From Anarhynchus alexandrinus (lineage: Eukaryota > Chordata > Aves > Charadriiformes > Charadriidae): DNA of 64,000 bases. The DNA is taken from positions 721,411 through 785,410 of the forward strand of contig VUYV01000181.1 of assembly GCA_008711295.1 (NCBI GenBank). Direction: 5' to 3'. The first letter of the stretch is position 1. Each line of letters opens with the position of its first letter. Shown in pieces: positions 26,441 through 36,358 of this stretch. Made by a program: the position numbers and the translations under genes. Under the pieces are notes generated by a model, which was not told the DNA's origin, made no database searches, and saw nothing but the letters and a program-made list of their open reading frames with translations.

Positions 26441-26647
26441 GATAATATTTACATCACCCTGGCACATGGCATTAAGTCTGTTAGGGGCTTCATGGAGGGT
26501 CTTGGGGTGATCCCTACTGGTGTCTGGTGGTCGCATAGGAGTGAACTCTCAGTGAACGTTGCAGTGTCGTTCTTTTTGCCACGCTCTTTGACCACTATGG
26601 CTGGTGTGAGCTGATAATAGAGGAGGTCTTTGTGTGGACTGGGGAGA

Positions 26648-26665
26648 TAAATGCAGCTTTTGCAA
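26648..26665. repeat. 18-bp inverted repeat, left arm
   Basis: TAAATGCAGCTTTTGCAA is the exact reverse complement of 27,098-27,115. The arms bracket the CR1 insertion and about 55 bases of its left flank. Without the CR1 the arms would be about 50-60 bases apart and could form a stem-loop inside the antisense LTR. Confidence 0.9.
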
Positions 26666-26718
26666 CTAGCTGACATGGCATGATGTGGAATTCCTCACTG
26701 TTTGTTCTTACTCATAAT

Positions 26719-27093
26719 CAGCCTGGAGAAGAGAAAGCCCCAGGGAGACCTTATTGCAGCCTTCCAGTACCTAAAGAGGGCCTACAAGAAAGCTGCAGAG
26801 GGACTTTTTACAGGGGCATGTAGTGATAGGACGAGGGGGAATGGCTTCAAACTGGAAGAAGGGAGATTTAGACTAGATATTAGGAAGAAATGTTTCCCTC
26901 TGAGGGTGGTGAGCCCCTGGCGCAGGTTGCCCCGAGAAGCTGTGGCTGCCCCATCCCTGGAGGTGTTCAAGGCCAGGTTGGACGGGGCTTGGAGCAACCT
27001 GGGCTGGTGGGAGGTGTCCCTGCCCAGGGCAGGGGGTTGGGACTAGGTGGTCTTTAAGGTCCCTTCCAACCCAAACCATTCTATGGTTCTATG
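26719..27093 (+). mobile_element. CR1 LINE 3' end, sense, with 5-bp target duplication
   Basis: The element begins in AGCCTGGAGAAGAGAAAGCC and ends CCATTCTATGGTTCTATG, the CR1 octamer-type tail. The plus frame 26,719-27,046 is open and reads as the C-terminal part of the CR1 ORF2 reverse transcriptase, with visible stretches SLEKRKPQGD, RGNGFKLEEGRFRLDIR, PREAVAAPSLEVFKARLDG and GWWEVSLPRAGG. ATAAT occurs directly before (26,714-26,718) and after (27,094-27,098), probably a target-site duplication. About 375 bp remain of an element of several kb. Its subfamily matches the copy at 35.8 kb. Confidence 0.95.
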
Positions 27094-27097
27094 ATAA

Positions 27098-27115
27098 TTG
27101 CAAAAGCTGCATTTA
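27098..27115. repeat. 18-bp inverted repeat, right arm
   Basis: TTGCAAAAGCTGCATTTA, perfectly complementary to 26,648-26,665. It starts at the last base of the proposed CR1 target duplication. Confidence 0.9.
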
Positions 27116-27239
27116 ATCATAAGGCGTTCTAATTACACATTTACATATTCACCAGACTCTTAGTTTCTAGTTGTAACAGCATCACCCATTACTTACAGAG
27201 GCCACAGAGCGAACCCGAGTCCCAACTTGTCAGAACAAG

Positions 27240-28183
27240 GGGCTCATGACGACGGGCACAATTGGGAAGCCGTCGAAGAGCGTCTAAAAGTAACTGGGGG
27301 CCACACAAAGGCAATGTTAAAACCACTGATCGGAGGAGCCCCCGGCAATTTTGAAAGCCCGTTTAATTGCAAACCGAGGTGAGGCCGGGAAAGGCGGAGC
27401 GGCTCTGAACGCCCACCAGCCGCCCCATCCCGGGCCGGGTTATGGGCCAGTGGAGCCCCGGGGGGGACAGGCAAAGTTCGGAGCCCCGCGGGGCCGGTGC
27501 CCTCCGGCAGGAATCGAGAGAAACCGAGTGGTGTCCCGGGGGCGGTTGAACCCACCCGGCCGCGACGGGGTGGGGGGGCCTCGACGGTAGGGGGAGGGAT
27601 AACGGCCCCCGCGTTTTGGTTCCAGTCGGTCTTTGAGGACAATCGGTGAAGTTTAAGTTTTTTTCATCGATACGGGAGCACAGATTTCGCTACTAACACA
27701 AGACGCCGAGAAGATGGGCGCGCAAAGACGGTAAAGGGTGAGAAGCACCGGTGGGAACGGAGCGACCGTTCCGTGCCGAGGTGGGTTTATGGCTCCGGGG
27801 CGAGAAGCGCACGTCGCCTACTCGCTTTGCAATTAAAAGATCATCATGAAAATAATACCCGGGTTTCGGTGTTGTAAAGGGCCGACCCTGCGGCTCCAGC
27901 CCCGGCGGAGACCGGGCGGCTCCGCGCAACCCCCGCGCCCCCCCGGTGCGGAGACCCCGAACGGCCCCCGGTACCCCGCTCCTGCCGGGCGCCGAGCGGT
28001 AGCTCCGGACTCGGAGATGATTCGGAGAAAAAGGCAAATTCTCTCCAGAACCCGCTCCCCGTACAACTCGCCCGTCCGGCCGGTTGGGAAACCGCTTGGG
28101 AGGCGGCGCTTAACCGTCGGTTCTTGGCACCGAAACGCCCATCCAGCCCCGCACCCGACGGCTGCTCTGCCAGCAGGGAACAG
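27240..28183 (+). promoter_or_regulatory. CpG island, candidate promoter or first exon
   Basis: About 100 CpG dinucleotides in roughly 0.95 kb by hand count, close to the number expected from base composition. Neighbouring DNA is CpG-poor. There is no long convincing coding frame; frames of 79-148 codons exist on both strands but are Pro/Arg/Gly-rich composition products. The right edge is CAG|GTACGT (28,181-28,189), a near-ideal splice donor for a plus-strand transcript. The island is followed at once by ERV-L-like pol sequence. It could be a host CpG-island promoter, or less likely a GC-rich leader or gag remnant of the ERV whose LTR lies at 25.9 kb. No TATA box or start site can be fixed. 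Confidence 0.6.
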
Positions 28184-28189
28184 GTACGT
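28181..28189 (+). promoter_or_regulatory. Candidate splice donor CAG|GTACGT
   Basis: It matches the metazoan 5' splice-site consensus at every position from -3 to +6 except one. It lies exactly at the transition from CpG-island DNA to ERV pol sequence. No acceptor partner was sought successfully. Confidence 0.3.
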
Positions 28190-28805
28190 CCTTTATAGTT
28201 CCCTTGAAGGAAAGGGATAAAGAGAAGTTTGCTTTCACCTGGGAGGGAATACAACACACCTCTAACAGACTCCCACAGGGGTATCAACACTCACCCACAA
28301 TTGCTCCACTTTCGCAGCCAGGCTCACCCCCTCCGGGCGTGGAACTGCACCGAGATAGAGCCGATGGGCTGATTGGAAGGACTTCCCCTGAGGAAGGTGG
28401 GGGAAGCGGCAGCAGCAGCAGTGTGGCAAGCACTAAATAAGGCAGAAATTGAGATTCCACCTGGAAAATATCAGGGATCAAGTAAAGTAAAATTTTTAGG
28501 TGCTTAGTGGAGGATGGGCAGCGCTGTGATTCCTCCAGACACCTTAAGCAAAAAATCGAAGAGCTGCAAATGCTCCAATCAAAGAAGGAGTTACAACAAG
28601 TCATGGAAACTTTAGGGTATTGGAGGAAGCACGTGCCTGGATTTTCTGTCGTTTCCCGTCCATTATACTCGCTCTTATGGAAAGGCAAATCCTGGGGGTG
28701 GAAATTAGAACATAACGAGGCGGTGAAAACTCTTAATTGAAGAATTAAAAACACATCGGTCACTGGGACCAGTGCACCCCCACGACCCTATTATAGCCGA
28801 ATGGG
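28187..28805 (+). pseudogene. ERV-L-like (class III) pol reverse-transcriptase remnant
   Basis: The plus strand shows a broken reverse-transcriptase domain. KFAFTWEG lies near 28,230, the motif B stretch LPQGYQHSP at 28,270-28,296, and LIGRTSPEE follows. After a frame change comes a KAEIEIPPGKYQG-like stretch at about 28,440-28,480, then GYWRKHVPGFSVVSRPLYSL in the 28,507-28,740 frame. This order and spacing is that of the RT fingers/palm to connection region of ERV-L-type Pol. The catalytic YxDD place (about 28,350-28,365) reads DRAD, so tyrosine and one aspartate are gone. At least two frameshifts (near 28,415 and 28,545) and a stop (28,505-28,507) break it. The upstream half of RT, protease and gag are absent. 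It cannot encode an enzyme. Weak continuation to about 28,990 is possible. Confidence 0.8.
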
Positions 28806-31800
28806 AAGCACATGAGAATCAGGAGGTTCTCGCATATGCGCTGCTCTTTTGAGTCCATAGAAACAAAGCACTGCTGAATGAATTGAGCTAATTCACCTGG
28901 CCCTGCCTGGGCAACAGTTGTTCTTTATCCTTGGGAAAGGCGAGCAGCAGATGACCTGGAAACAGGAGTTGGTAAAAAAATTGCGCCTGGAAGAGCCATG
29001 GCTCTGTTGTGGGATTGATGGTGAGTGGCAGAAGCCGTAGTCAGCCCTTGCTCTGAGCTGCTGTACGGGGGTAACCTAAACCTGAAGAAAAACCTGTAGA
29101 GATCATAGCACACGGATAGGTGGATAGATATGTCATAAGCAAAACTAACAGTTGAAAATTACATTTGTGTTTGTGACCTCATTTTCAAAAGTCCCGAGTG
29201 TGGGTCCCAGTGGAACAGGCTGTGGGGGCCGCAGTCTTGGGAATCGCTCCAGAGGTGGGTGTCTGCACTTTGCAGACCTGTTTTTGCAAATCTTCCTTAT
29301 GTATATTTGGAAAGGTGAGAAGGCACCAGCCAAGGATGTTTTCTAAAGGTCGAACCTTTTTGCTGGAGCTTTCCCCTCTGCTTGCTTTTATTTCCAGGTA
29401 CTCCCCAAGGACAGGTTGAAACTCCATAGCTCTGAGCGCATCCTTTGTCCTGCTTAATCGTTGTCAGCAGCCCGAAAGAGGAGATAATGGCGACCCATCT
29501 TGGGGACTCCAAGATCCTGATTGTTCAGAAAGGTCAGAGAAAAACTAGGTTTCTAATCTTTGTAAAAAAAGAGATTAGCAGGCCGTCTTGCTGAGATGTT
29601 GGGGGGAGGGAAAAGGGAAAAAGAGAAGAAAGGTGATATAAGGCTGTTTGGGTTTGACTTCGATACAAGGAGCTAGGAACCATGAAACAAAGCCATGACA
29701 CTGAAAAGAAAGCAGGGGAAAAATTCCTCTGCAGAACAGACTCCTGAATACCAAGGCAGCGTGAGGAACAACTGGGAAGAAGTATGAAAAGGCAGGAGCT
29801 GTGAGAAAGAATGTTCTCGGATAAAACTAGTCAGGGTGCTCTTTATTTCTCCCACATTCAAGGTTGCTGGCCTTCACCTCTGATTCCTACAGGTGGCTAG
29901 TAGTGTAGCTGTTGTGGCTGAAAATAGGTATAGGGCAGATGGAAAGAATGGGTGGGATTTCTCCCCCATTAGACTATCCAACTGAAAGCTGATCGACAAG
30001 ACTCAGCTCGTTGGCTGGGCTTCCTCTGGAGTCCATAGAGAGATCATCACCCGTGAAAGGCAATTCCACCCATCATAAACGAAGTGACTAATGCAGAAGG
30101 AAGAGATGAATCAACTCTAGAGGTGCTCATCTGTCTTCCCTAGTTAAAGAAAAGAAAAAAAAAAAAAAGAGGGGATGAGTTGAGGATAGAGGGTTAATCT
30201 CACCTCTCCTGAGTGAGAAAAATCCCACCCAAGAGCTTCTGATGAGTCCCTTCTGGCTGGAGCAGATGCTGGAAGCACAAAGGGTCCTGTCCCATGGTCT
30301 CATCTCATCTGTTATGAAAGGACTGGAAAATAAAAAAGCAGAGCTCAAATGCGAAAGGCTGTGTCATCCACACCACACAACCCCCTTGGTTCGGCTCTGT
30401 TTTGTCTCTGTAACACCCGAATGATAAAGGAATATATTAGGGATTGTGATTCCTGTTCCAGTTTTGAGGACGTTCTGGCAACAGACAAGAGAAGCATTTG
30501 CGGCCAAAGGCTTAAAAAATTCAGGCCCAGATTTCAAGTATTTGAGGTTTTTAAGTTATTTTATGCTGCAAGTTTGGCTTGGACACATCTTTAGTAGCTG
30601 CTAGAATCAGACAGAATCTCCAAACCTTTGGAAGCATTCCTAGTGCAAGAAATTACCAATTTCCATATTTTTGTTGCTCTTGATGTTTTTGACACTCAGG
30701 AACAAACTGTCTTCATTTAAATGAGATGAGAAAAGTATCTCCTGCAAATTATGCCATTTCTTTTCTCCATTATGTTTTTCTGCATCTTCTGGCAGCGCTG
30801 TTACAAAACCAACAGCAAACGGTCGAGTGGAACAGCAAAGACAATAACTTTAATGGAAAGAAATTGGGAACTGGAAGATGACACAGATTGCATTAGAAAA
30901 AAAAAAGTAAAATAATATTTAATTTCCCTGGTCATAAATAATATGTCCGCCCACATTACAAGCACATCAAAGATGACAGGAAAAATAGTCAGTGACATGA
31001 GAAAATATCATTATTTCTTCATTAAATGTTTTATATATTTATAAGGGGAAAAAAATTAAAAAAGCACCCTGACAAGCAAAAATATAACAGCTGAAGGGCC
31101 ATTGAAGAAATGAATTAGGACTATATAAGTGTGCAGATGCGTAAATCAAAAGGGAAGAAAAAAAATCTGCCATGGGCAAAACTTTGACTATTGTTAGAAC
31201 CAAGTTCCATTCCAGAAAGGGAGAGGAACTGCTGCTGGTGGACTCTGGATTGAATTCAACAATTGATGCACACCATATGTTCACATCAGGCGGCCTTTCT
31301 AGGTAAAGAAAGGGGTCTGGACTGCTTAGTATGTTCTGTAGTGACGGCTGAGCGAAGAGGGTTCTTACCCAGCAACCACTGTGCCGCAAGACCTTGCAGA
31401 GCGCAGGAAGCCAAGCACAGAACTAGAGCCATCGGGGTTTTGATGTTGGTTTTGCAGGAAGCTACTGGAAATTTGGGAAGGTCACGGAGGCTGTGGCTGT
31501 AAACTTGAAATTAGGGTTAGGGGCCAGCAGGTGAACGTCAGGGGCACTGCAGGCCCACCTGAGCTGCTTTATTTGTGAAGGGGTTTACATTCTGTGCGTG
31601 TTACTAATTATCTCAACAGATTTCAGTTTCTTTTGCACACTATCACACACTCTGTGGAGCTCAAAAGTACCAACAGTGGGTCAGTGAGGGCAAAAAAGGC
31701 TCAGTACGAAAGATAACCTTTAGGGGAAAGGGGATACACACTCCTGCATGGTTTTTCACTACACTTAGGGACAGTGCTTCTGTAAGAACTCAACGCCGAG

Positions 31801-32435
31801 ATGCTGATTGTTTCTGTCTCTCTAATGATCCTCCTCTTCATCCCTCTCCAGCCCCGGTGACCACAACACATCTATTCAGAGAAACATTACCACCGTCATT
31901 TCTGCTCCAAGACACACAGCATCACTCATCAACAAGAAGTCAAGGTCACGACACCTCCAAACGCGCAACGCACAGACTCATCTCTTCTGGTCTCGGTGCT
32001 GCTGAGAACCTCCCTCCTCGCACAGGCGCTAATGGCACCATTACTGCTCCCCTCCAGATTGTTTAACAGATGCTCTTGATAAATACCGAAGCAGCTGAAA
32101 TTCCGTAGGAAATGAAGCGCGGCTGCCCGACCGCCACGGTTGATAGTGAAGGATAGGAGACACTTACAAGGTCTTTGGGACGGGTATCGCACGAGCAAAG
32201 GTGTTTGGCCCTTTCACTGGGACTGAGGGGTCCAGAGTCGGGGAATGGAATGGGCCTGAGTAGTATGAATTTTATAAAGTATATTCAGCTCCCGGGTTAC
32301 TGGCAAGGATATGTTCTCCTAGAGGAAATATTACGAACTCTGCCAGGTTATAGGGCTCCCAGCTGCATCTGTGCAAGTAATGAATTCACTGGGAGCTAAC
32401 AAACACAGAATTTACAGTTTGAATAAATATACACA

Positions 32436-32482
32436 GTGTGTGTGTATATATATTTTTATATTTTTGTGTGTGTTTGTTTATA
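32436..32482. repeat. Mixed (TG)n/(TA)n tract
   Basis: Alternating pyrimidine-purine runs: GTGTGTGTGTATATATATTT, then more TA and TG units. Simple-sequence DNA. Confidence 0.8.
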
Positions 32483-33108
32483 TTTGAATGTTACTGTTCT
32501 CAAATAGCTATCTAATATATTTGTGAAGACAACGTGTAAACAATCTATTCGGGGGACAAGAAGTTTGTTGCAGTCCTTTTTAGCTACACAGCCAGAGTTT
32601 TCCAGGTGTTCTCTCCACTGACGTTTAGTACTCCCAAGTAATGGATAGATCGAAGCATTAAGACTTTTTCCCCTCTTTTGACTTGCAAAAATAAGGGAAC
32701 TTTGCAAAACGCAATGGCCCTGTGAAATCTGCATTTTGTCAAGAGAAAAAGTTTTGTTTAAAACACCATCCCTATTGCAAAGCTTCTGCATATAAAGATA
32801 CAAAAGGGCTGAGTGACCGCAAAGATGTGCCTTGTACGAAATGGAGGGCCGTTCTCTTCCTCTGCTACTCCCTCTCCCTCCTTTTCTTTGTCTCTGTCCC
32901 GTATTGCTTCACTTCTAGGCTGATCTAATCTAGCCTAGTCTTCATAGATTTTCATCGACTTTATATTTAAACTTCTTTCCCCATACCAAACCAACGCGTC
33001 GAACCTCTCTCCTGCTCAGTTTCTCTCCCAACACACTTAGGCTTTCCCTCCTCACCCCCTTTCTTATTTCCCTGGGCCCATCTGATGTCTCTGACTGTGG
33101 GCAGGGGT

Positions 33109-33270
33109 GAGACTCCCGGCGCGAGCGCGGTGCGGGAGAGGCTGCTGGAGCTGTCGGCTCCCCAGGAGAGAGAGAACACGGTGCGCCAGGGTGTCTGCAC
33201 CGCCTGAGCGGGGCTGGGGGCCGGGGAGAAAACGGAGCCGTGGGGAGGGGTCTCGCAGGGCCGGAGAGGC
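33109..33270. promoter_or_regulatory. Small CpG-rich cluster
   Basis: A 160-bp GC-rich patch beginning GACTCCCGGCGCGAGCGCGG, with CpGs continuing to GGCCGGAGAGGCGG. It is too short for a standard CpG island and has no clear promoter motif. It could be a weak regulatory element or just a GC-rich patch. Confidence 0.3.
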
Positions 33271-33702
33271 GGTGTCTAATGGAATGGAAATAAGAGAGGT
33301 GAGAGAAAATGAGATGGAAAAACTGAGATGTACGACACGCAGGAATTTAGCCGAAATGAATTGTCACTGAGTCTGCCGGGGGGGCGGGGGGTAGAAGGGA
33401 AAAAACAAAGCTGCCACCGTAACTCCTTTGTCACCACCAGCAGTGTCTCTTCCAGAGTCTGCATCCCCGTCCCACGCTACGTACACGCGTCTCCTCCACT
33501 TCTCTCAACCCGTCAGAGGGGATTCTGTCTTTTGTCCCTCCAGCTCCCCACTTCACTCCATCCGCTCTCTTTCCCTCTTGTTACTCATAGCTTCCACTTC
33601 CACCCATTTTCTCTTGTGGGCGACATCGTCACCGAGCGAAATTGCGGCAACGCAACAAGGATGTTGCAGACACAACTGTGTGTTTCTATATAAATACACA
33701 TA

Positions 33703-33719
33703 GTGTGTGTGTGTGTGTG
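33703..33719. repeat. (GT)n microsatellite
   Basis: Eight to nine GT units between a TACACATA stretch and CATATGTATAG. Confidence 0.9.
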
Positions 33720-34680
33720 CATATGTATAGACTATGGGGATGAAAACTTGTTGCACTGGAACAAAATCTACCCCTGATGTGACCACAGCCCTGTTTTGTC
33801 CCTTCCTTATACACTGTGGTTTATATCTACACCTTCACTTCTCCTTTGAAGTACAGGAGATTTTTACTGCATATACTAAGGACAGGAGGGAGAAAAGAAG
33901 GAGAGAGGAGTGCTAAAGACAGACAGAGGGAAGAAGGATGGTGAATGTTTTGAGAAGGGCAAGGATGAGCTGCTGGGGTAGCAGCTCTAGTTAGAAAAGG
34001 GAACTTCCATTTTTACAGGAAATCCCTCTTCTGGATTGGAAGCAGCAGCCCGAGTCCTCAAACCTTCCCACAAAAGGGAAATGGTGTGGGGAAGAAAAAA
34101 AATCATAAGGCGATATCAAAGTGCTATGATGTGAAGCACTCTATGCTACTACAAGCTATTTAAAATTAATGCCTTAATGTAATATAAAATCCATACAAAT
34201 TAGATTGGAAAAAAAAAATGTGGAAACCAAGTGTTTTTCTGTTCTCAAAACAAAACATTTTGTCATTACCAAAATGAAATAGGAAGTCAAAACAATTCAT
34301 TTTAACTATTCTCCATCAAACATTTCATTGCAATTGACTTGCTCCTGTGAAACCTTGTAAAAAAACCTTTAGCTTCCAACAGCGAACTGCTCAGGTTAAT
34401 AACAGTTAAACAATGGGGAAAATATTAGTTCTTAAAAAACCCTTGGCTATCCAAACAGGAGTAAAAGGGAACAGACCCTCGCTTCCCTTGGTCTGGACTG
34501 ATAATTGCTTTTGTATTGGAGACTCTTTGAAACCCCACAGATCAGCGTGTCCTACCCGTGTCAGGAATATCTTTGAATAACATCCCAGCCTGTAAATTAC
34601 TCCTGCTAATCCTCTTCAGCTCAGCCCTGTTCCTCCCGCTTCTGTGAAATCCTGCAGCAGGATTAACAAATGCCAACAAA

Positions 34681-34850
34681 ATGCGGTCCTCGGACGGCAT
34701 CAAATGCGACCGCGTGCTGCGAAGTTACACGCTAAGAAGAGAGCACCGTTCCCTTCACGGGGGACGGCTCCGTGCAGGGCCCCGGTGAGCAATCCGCGCT
34801 GCCGCTCGCTGCCGGGAGGACGCGGTACGAGTCGGCTGCTGTTCCACTCC
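34681..34850. promoter_or_regulatory. Small CpG-rich cluster
   Basis: About 20 CpGs in 170 bp around GCGACCGCGTGCTGCG and GGACGCGGTACGAGTCGG. A second, weaker patch follows at about 35,155-35,225. They stand out from CpG-poor surroundings, but neither reaches island length. The frame 34,644-34,904 over it shows no recognisable protein. Confidence 0.3.
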
Positions 34851-35670
34851 ACGGTAATTAAGAGCCAGGTTCACCGCCGAGAAAGTGCAGTTGACTTCCA
34901 GTGAGTTCGCAGATCCGCCTGTCCACCCCCTGTCTAAATTAAATTAGCAAAGCCACTGGGAAACTTATCCTGAAATACTTCATCTTAAAACGCATGAAAA
35001 TACACCAAAGGCCACAGTCATGTGCCGGAGTGAGTCTTTTGGGTCCAAGGACTGCGCTCCTCTGGGAATCAGGCCATTAAGTATGGTTTTAAGTGCTTTG
35101 CTTTAGGCGCTCGGATGTAATTTGTTTTTGTTGTACGGTTTTCGGTGGCACTCCTCACGCGCTTACGCCGCTGCCCGGGAGAAGGCGATGCGCCTCAGCC
35201 CCGGGGGCTGCGCTCAGGGCTCTCAGCCAGCCCCTCCTGCGCTCGTTTTTGCACTCACCACAGCTCCAGATGAAAAAGCATCGTCTGATCCACACCGTGC
35301 CTTTGGCTGCTCTCTGCACCCCCGAAGTCCCCAACCCTGCGGCGCTGCAGGAAGGCCGTACTCAGCCAGTGCCACCAGCAGTTGAGGAGGCACGGGCATC
35401 CCGACTACTTCGGAGCTGTAATAAAGATTTTAGGCGGTGAATTTAACCTGTTTCACTTCATTTGCTGCACTGAACAGCTCACATTTTAATTCATTGCAGG
35501 CAGGAGTGGGCGAACCCTGCAGATCTCAGCTGACGGTCATGGGAGGGACAACTGAGAGGGGAGACGCGCTCCCCTCCAAAGTTTACTTGGCGGTTGTAGG
35601 AGGTGGGTTGCTGCCCTGCAGACAACCCTGGGCATTAGTTGGTCCCTGTGATAACTTGGTTTTCCCTTAT

Positions 35671-35730
35671 GATCATCAAATGGTTTGGGTTGGAAGGGAC
35701 CTTGAAGATCATCCAGTTCCAACCTAATTT
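35671..35730 (-). mobile_element. CR1 LINE tail fragment, antisense
   Basis: ATCAAATGGTTTGGGTTGGA, then AGGGACCTTGAAGATCATCC and AGTTCCAACC, is the reverse complement of the last about 60 bases of a CR1. The CATAGAAT tail is degraded to GATCATCAAA. It lies 90 bp from the longer CR1 copy in the same orientation, and may be a separate short insertion. Confidence 0.75.
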
Positions 35731-35819
35731 TTAGTCTAATTATGAGGTGCATGTAGACACACTTCACATCTCCGGAATGGTGTTAATAATAGTGCTGAGT
35801 GATAAGAAATAACACAAAA

Positions 35820-36358
35820 TCATAGAATCACAGAATGGTTTGGGTTGGAAGAGACCTTAAAGACCACGTAGTTCCACCCCCCTGCCCTGGGCAGGGACAC
35901 CTCCCACCAGCCCAGGTTGCTCAAAGCCCCATCCAGCCTGGCCTTGAACACCTCCAGGGATGGGGCAGCCACAGCTTCTCTGGGCAACCTGCGCCAGGGG
36001 CTCACCACCCTCACAGGGAAACATTTCTCCCTGATATCTAATCTAAATCTCCCCTCTTCCAGTTTGAAGCCATTCCCCCTCATCCTATCACTCCATGCCC
36101 TTTGAAAAAGTCCCTCCCCAGCTTTCTTGTAGGCCCCCTTCAGATACTGGAAAGCCTCTATAAGGTCTCCCTGGAGCCTTCTCTTCTCCAGGCTGAACAC
36201 CCCCAACTCTCTCAGCCTCTCCTCATAGGAGAGGTGCTCCAGCCCTCGGAGCATCTTTGTGGCCTCCACTGGCCCTGCTCCAACAGGTCCATGTCTCTCC
36301 TATGTTGGAGGCTCCAGAGCTGGACGCAGTACTCCAGGTGGGGTCTCACCAGAGTACT
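35820..36358 (-). mobile_element. CR1 LINE 3' end, antisense, with open C-terminal RT frame
   Basis: The plus strand begins TCATAGAATCACAGAATGG (tail) and continues through CR1 3' sequence to about 36,358, where similarity ends after GGGTCTCACCAGAGTACTG. On the minus strand the frame 36,269-35,820 is open for 149 codons and reads as the ORF2 C-terminus, with GLEHLSYEERLRELG, SLEKRRLQGDLIEAFQYLKG, RGNGFKLEEGRFRLDIR and SLEVFKARLDG visible. A further stretch, LVRPHLEYCVQLW, sits in another frame near 36,325, so at least one frameshift separates them. It belongs to the same subfamily as 26,719-27,093 and is 5'-truncated. No target duplication is evident. Confidence 0.95.

Larger units (their letters stand above)
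26230..27249 (-). mobile_element. Probable second ERV LTR, antisense, nested and split by a CR1
   Basis: Read on the minus strand, the 3' end at 26,230 is GGTGACA. Upstream of it are AATAAA (plus-strand TTTATT at 26,291-26,296), a GT-poor U5-like stretch and two 23-bp direct repeats. This is the expected order U3 repeats, polyadenylation signal, U5, CA end. It begins only 12 bases after the primer-binding site of the plus-strand ERV, so it appears to have inserted into that leader. A CR1 (26,719-27,093) interrupts it. The distal boundary is my guess at GGGCTCA near 27,249 and no target duplication could be confirmed. The family is not identified. Confidence 0.45.
28991..35670. other. Single-copy DNA without a recognisable gene
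   Basis: 29.0-29.5 kb could still contain decayed retroviral sequence, but I recognise no motif. 30.15 kb has an A-rich run, 30.6-31.1 kb is AT-rich, and 32.4-32.5 kb and 33.7 kb hold TG/TA runs. Two CpG-rich clusters (33.1 and 34.7 kb) are listed separately. No exon is supported. Confidence 0.5.

Noticed and set aside
31511..31525. Telomere-like TTAGGGTTAGGG
   Set aside because: Only two units inside ordinary single-copy DNA; expected by chance and not an interstitial telomere array.
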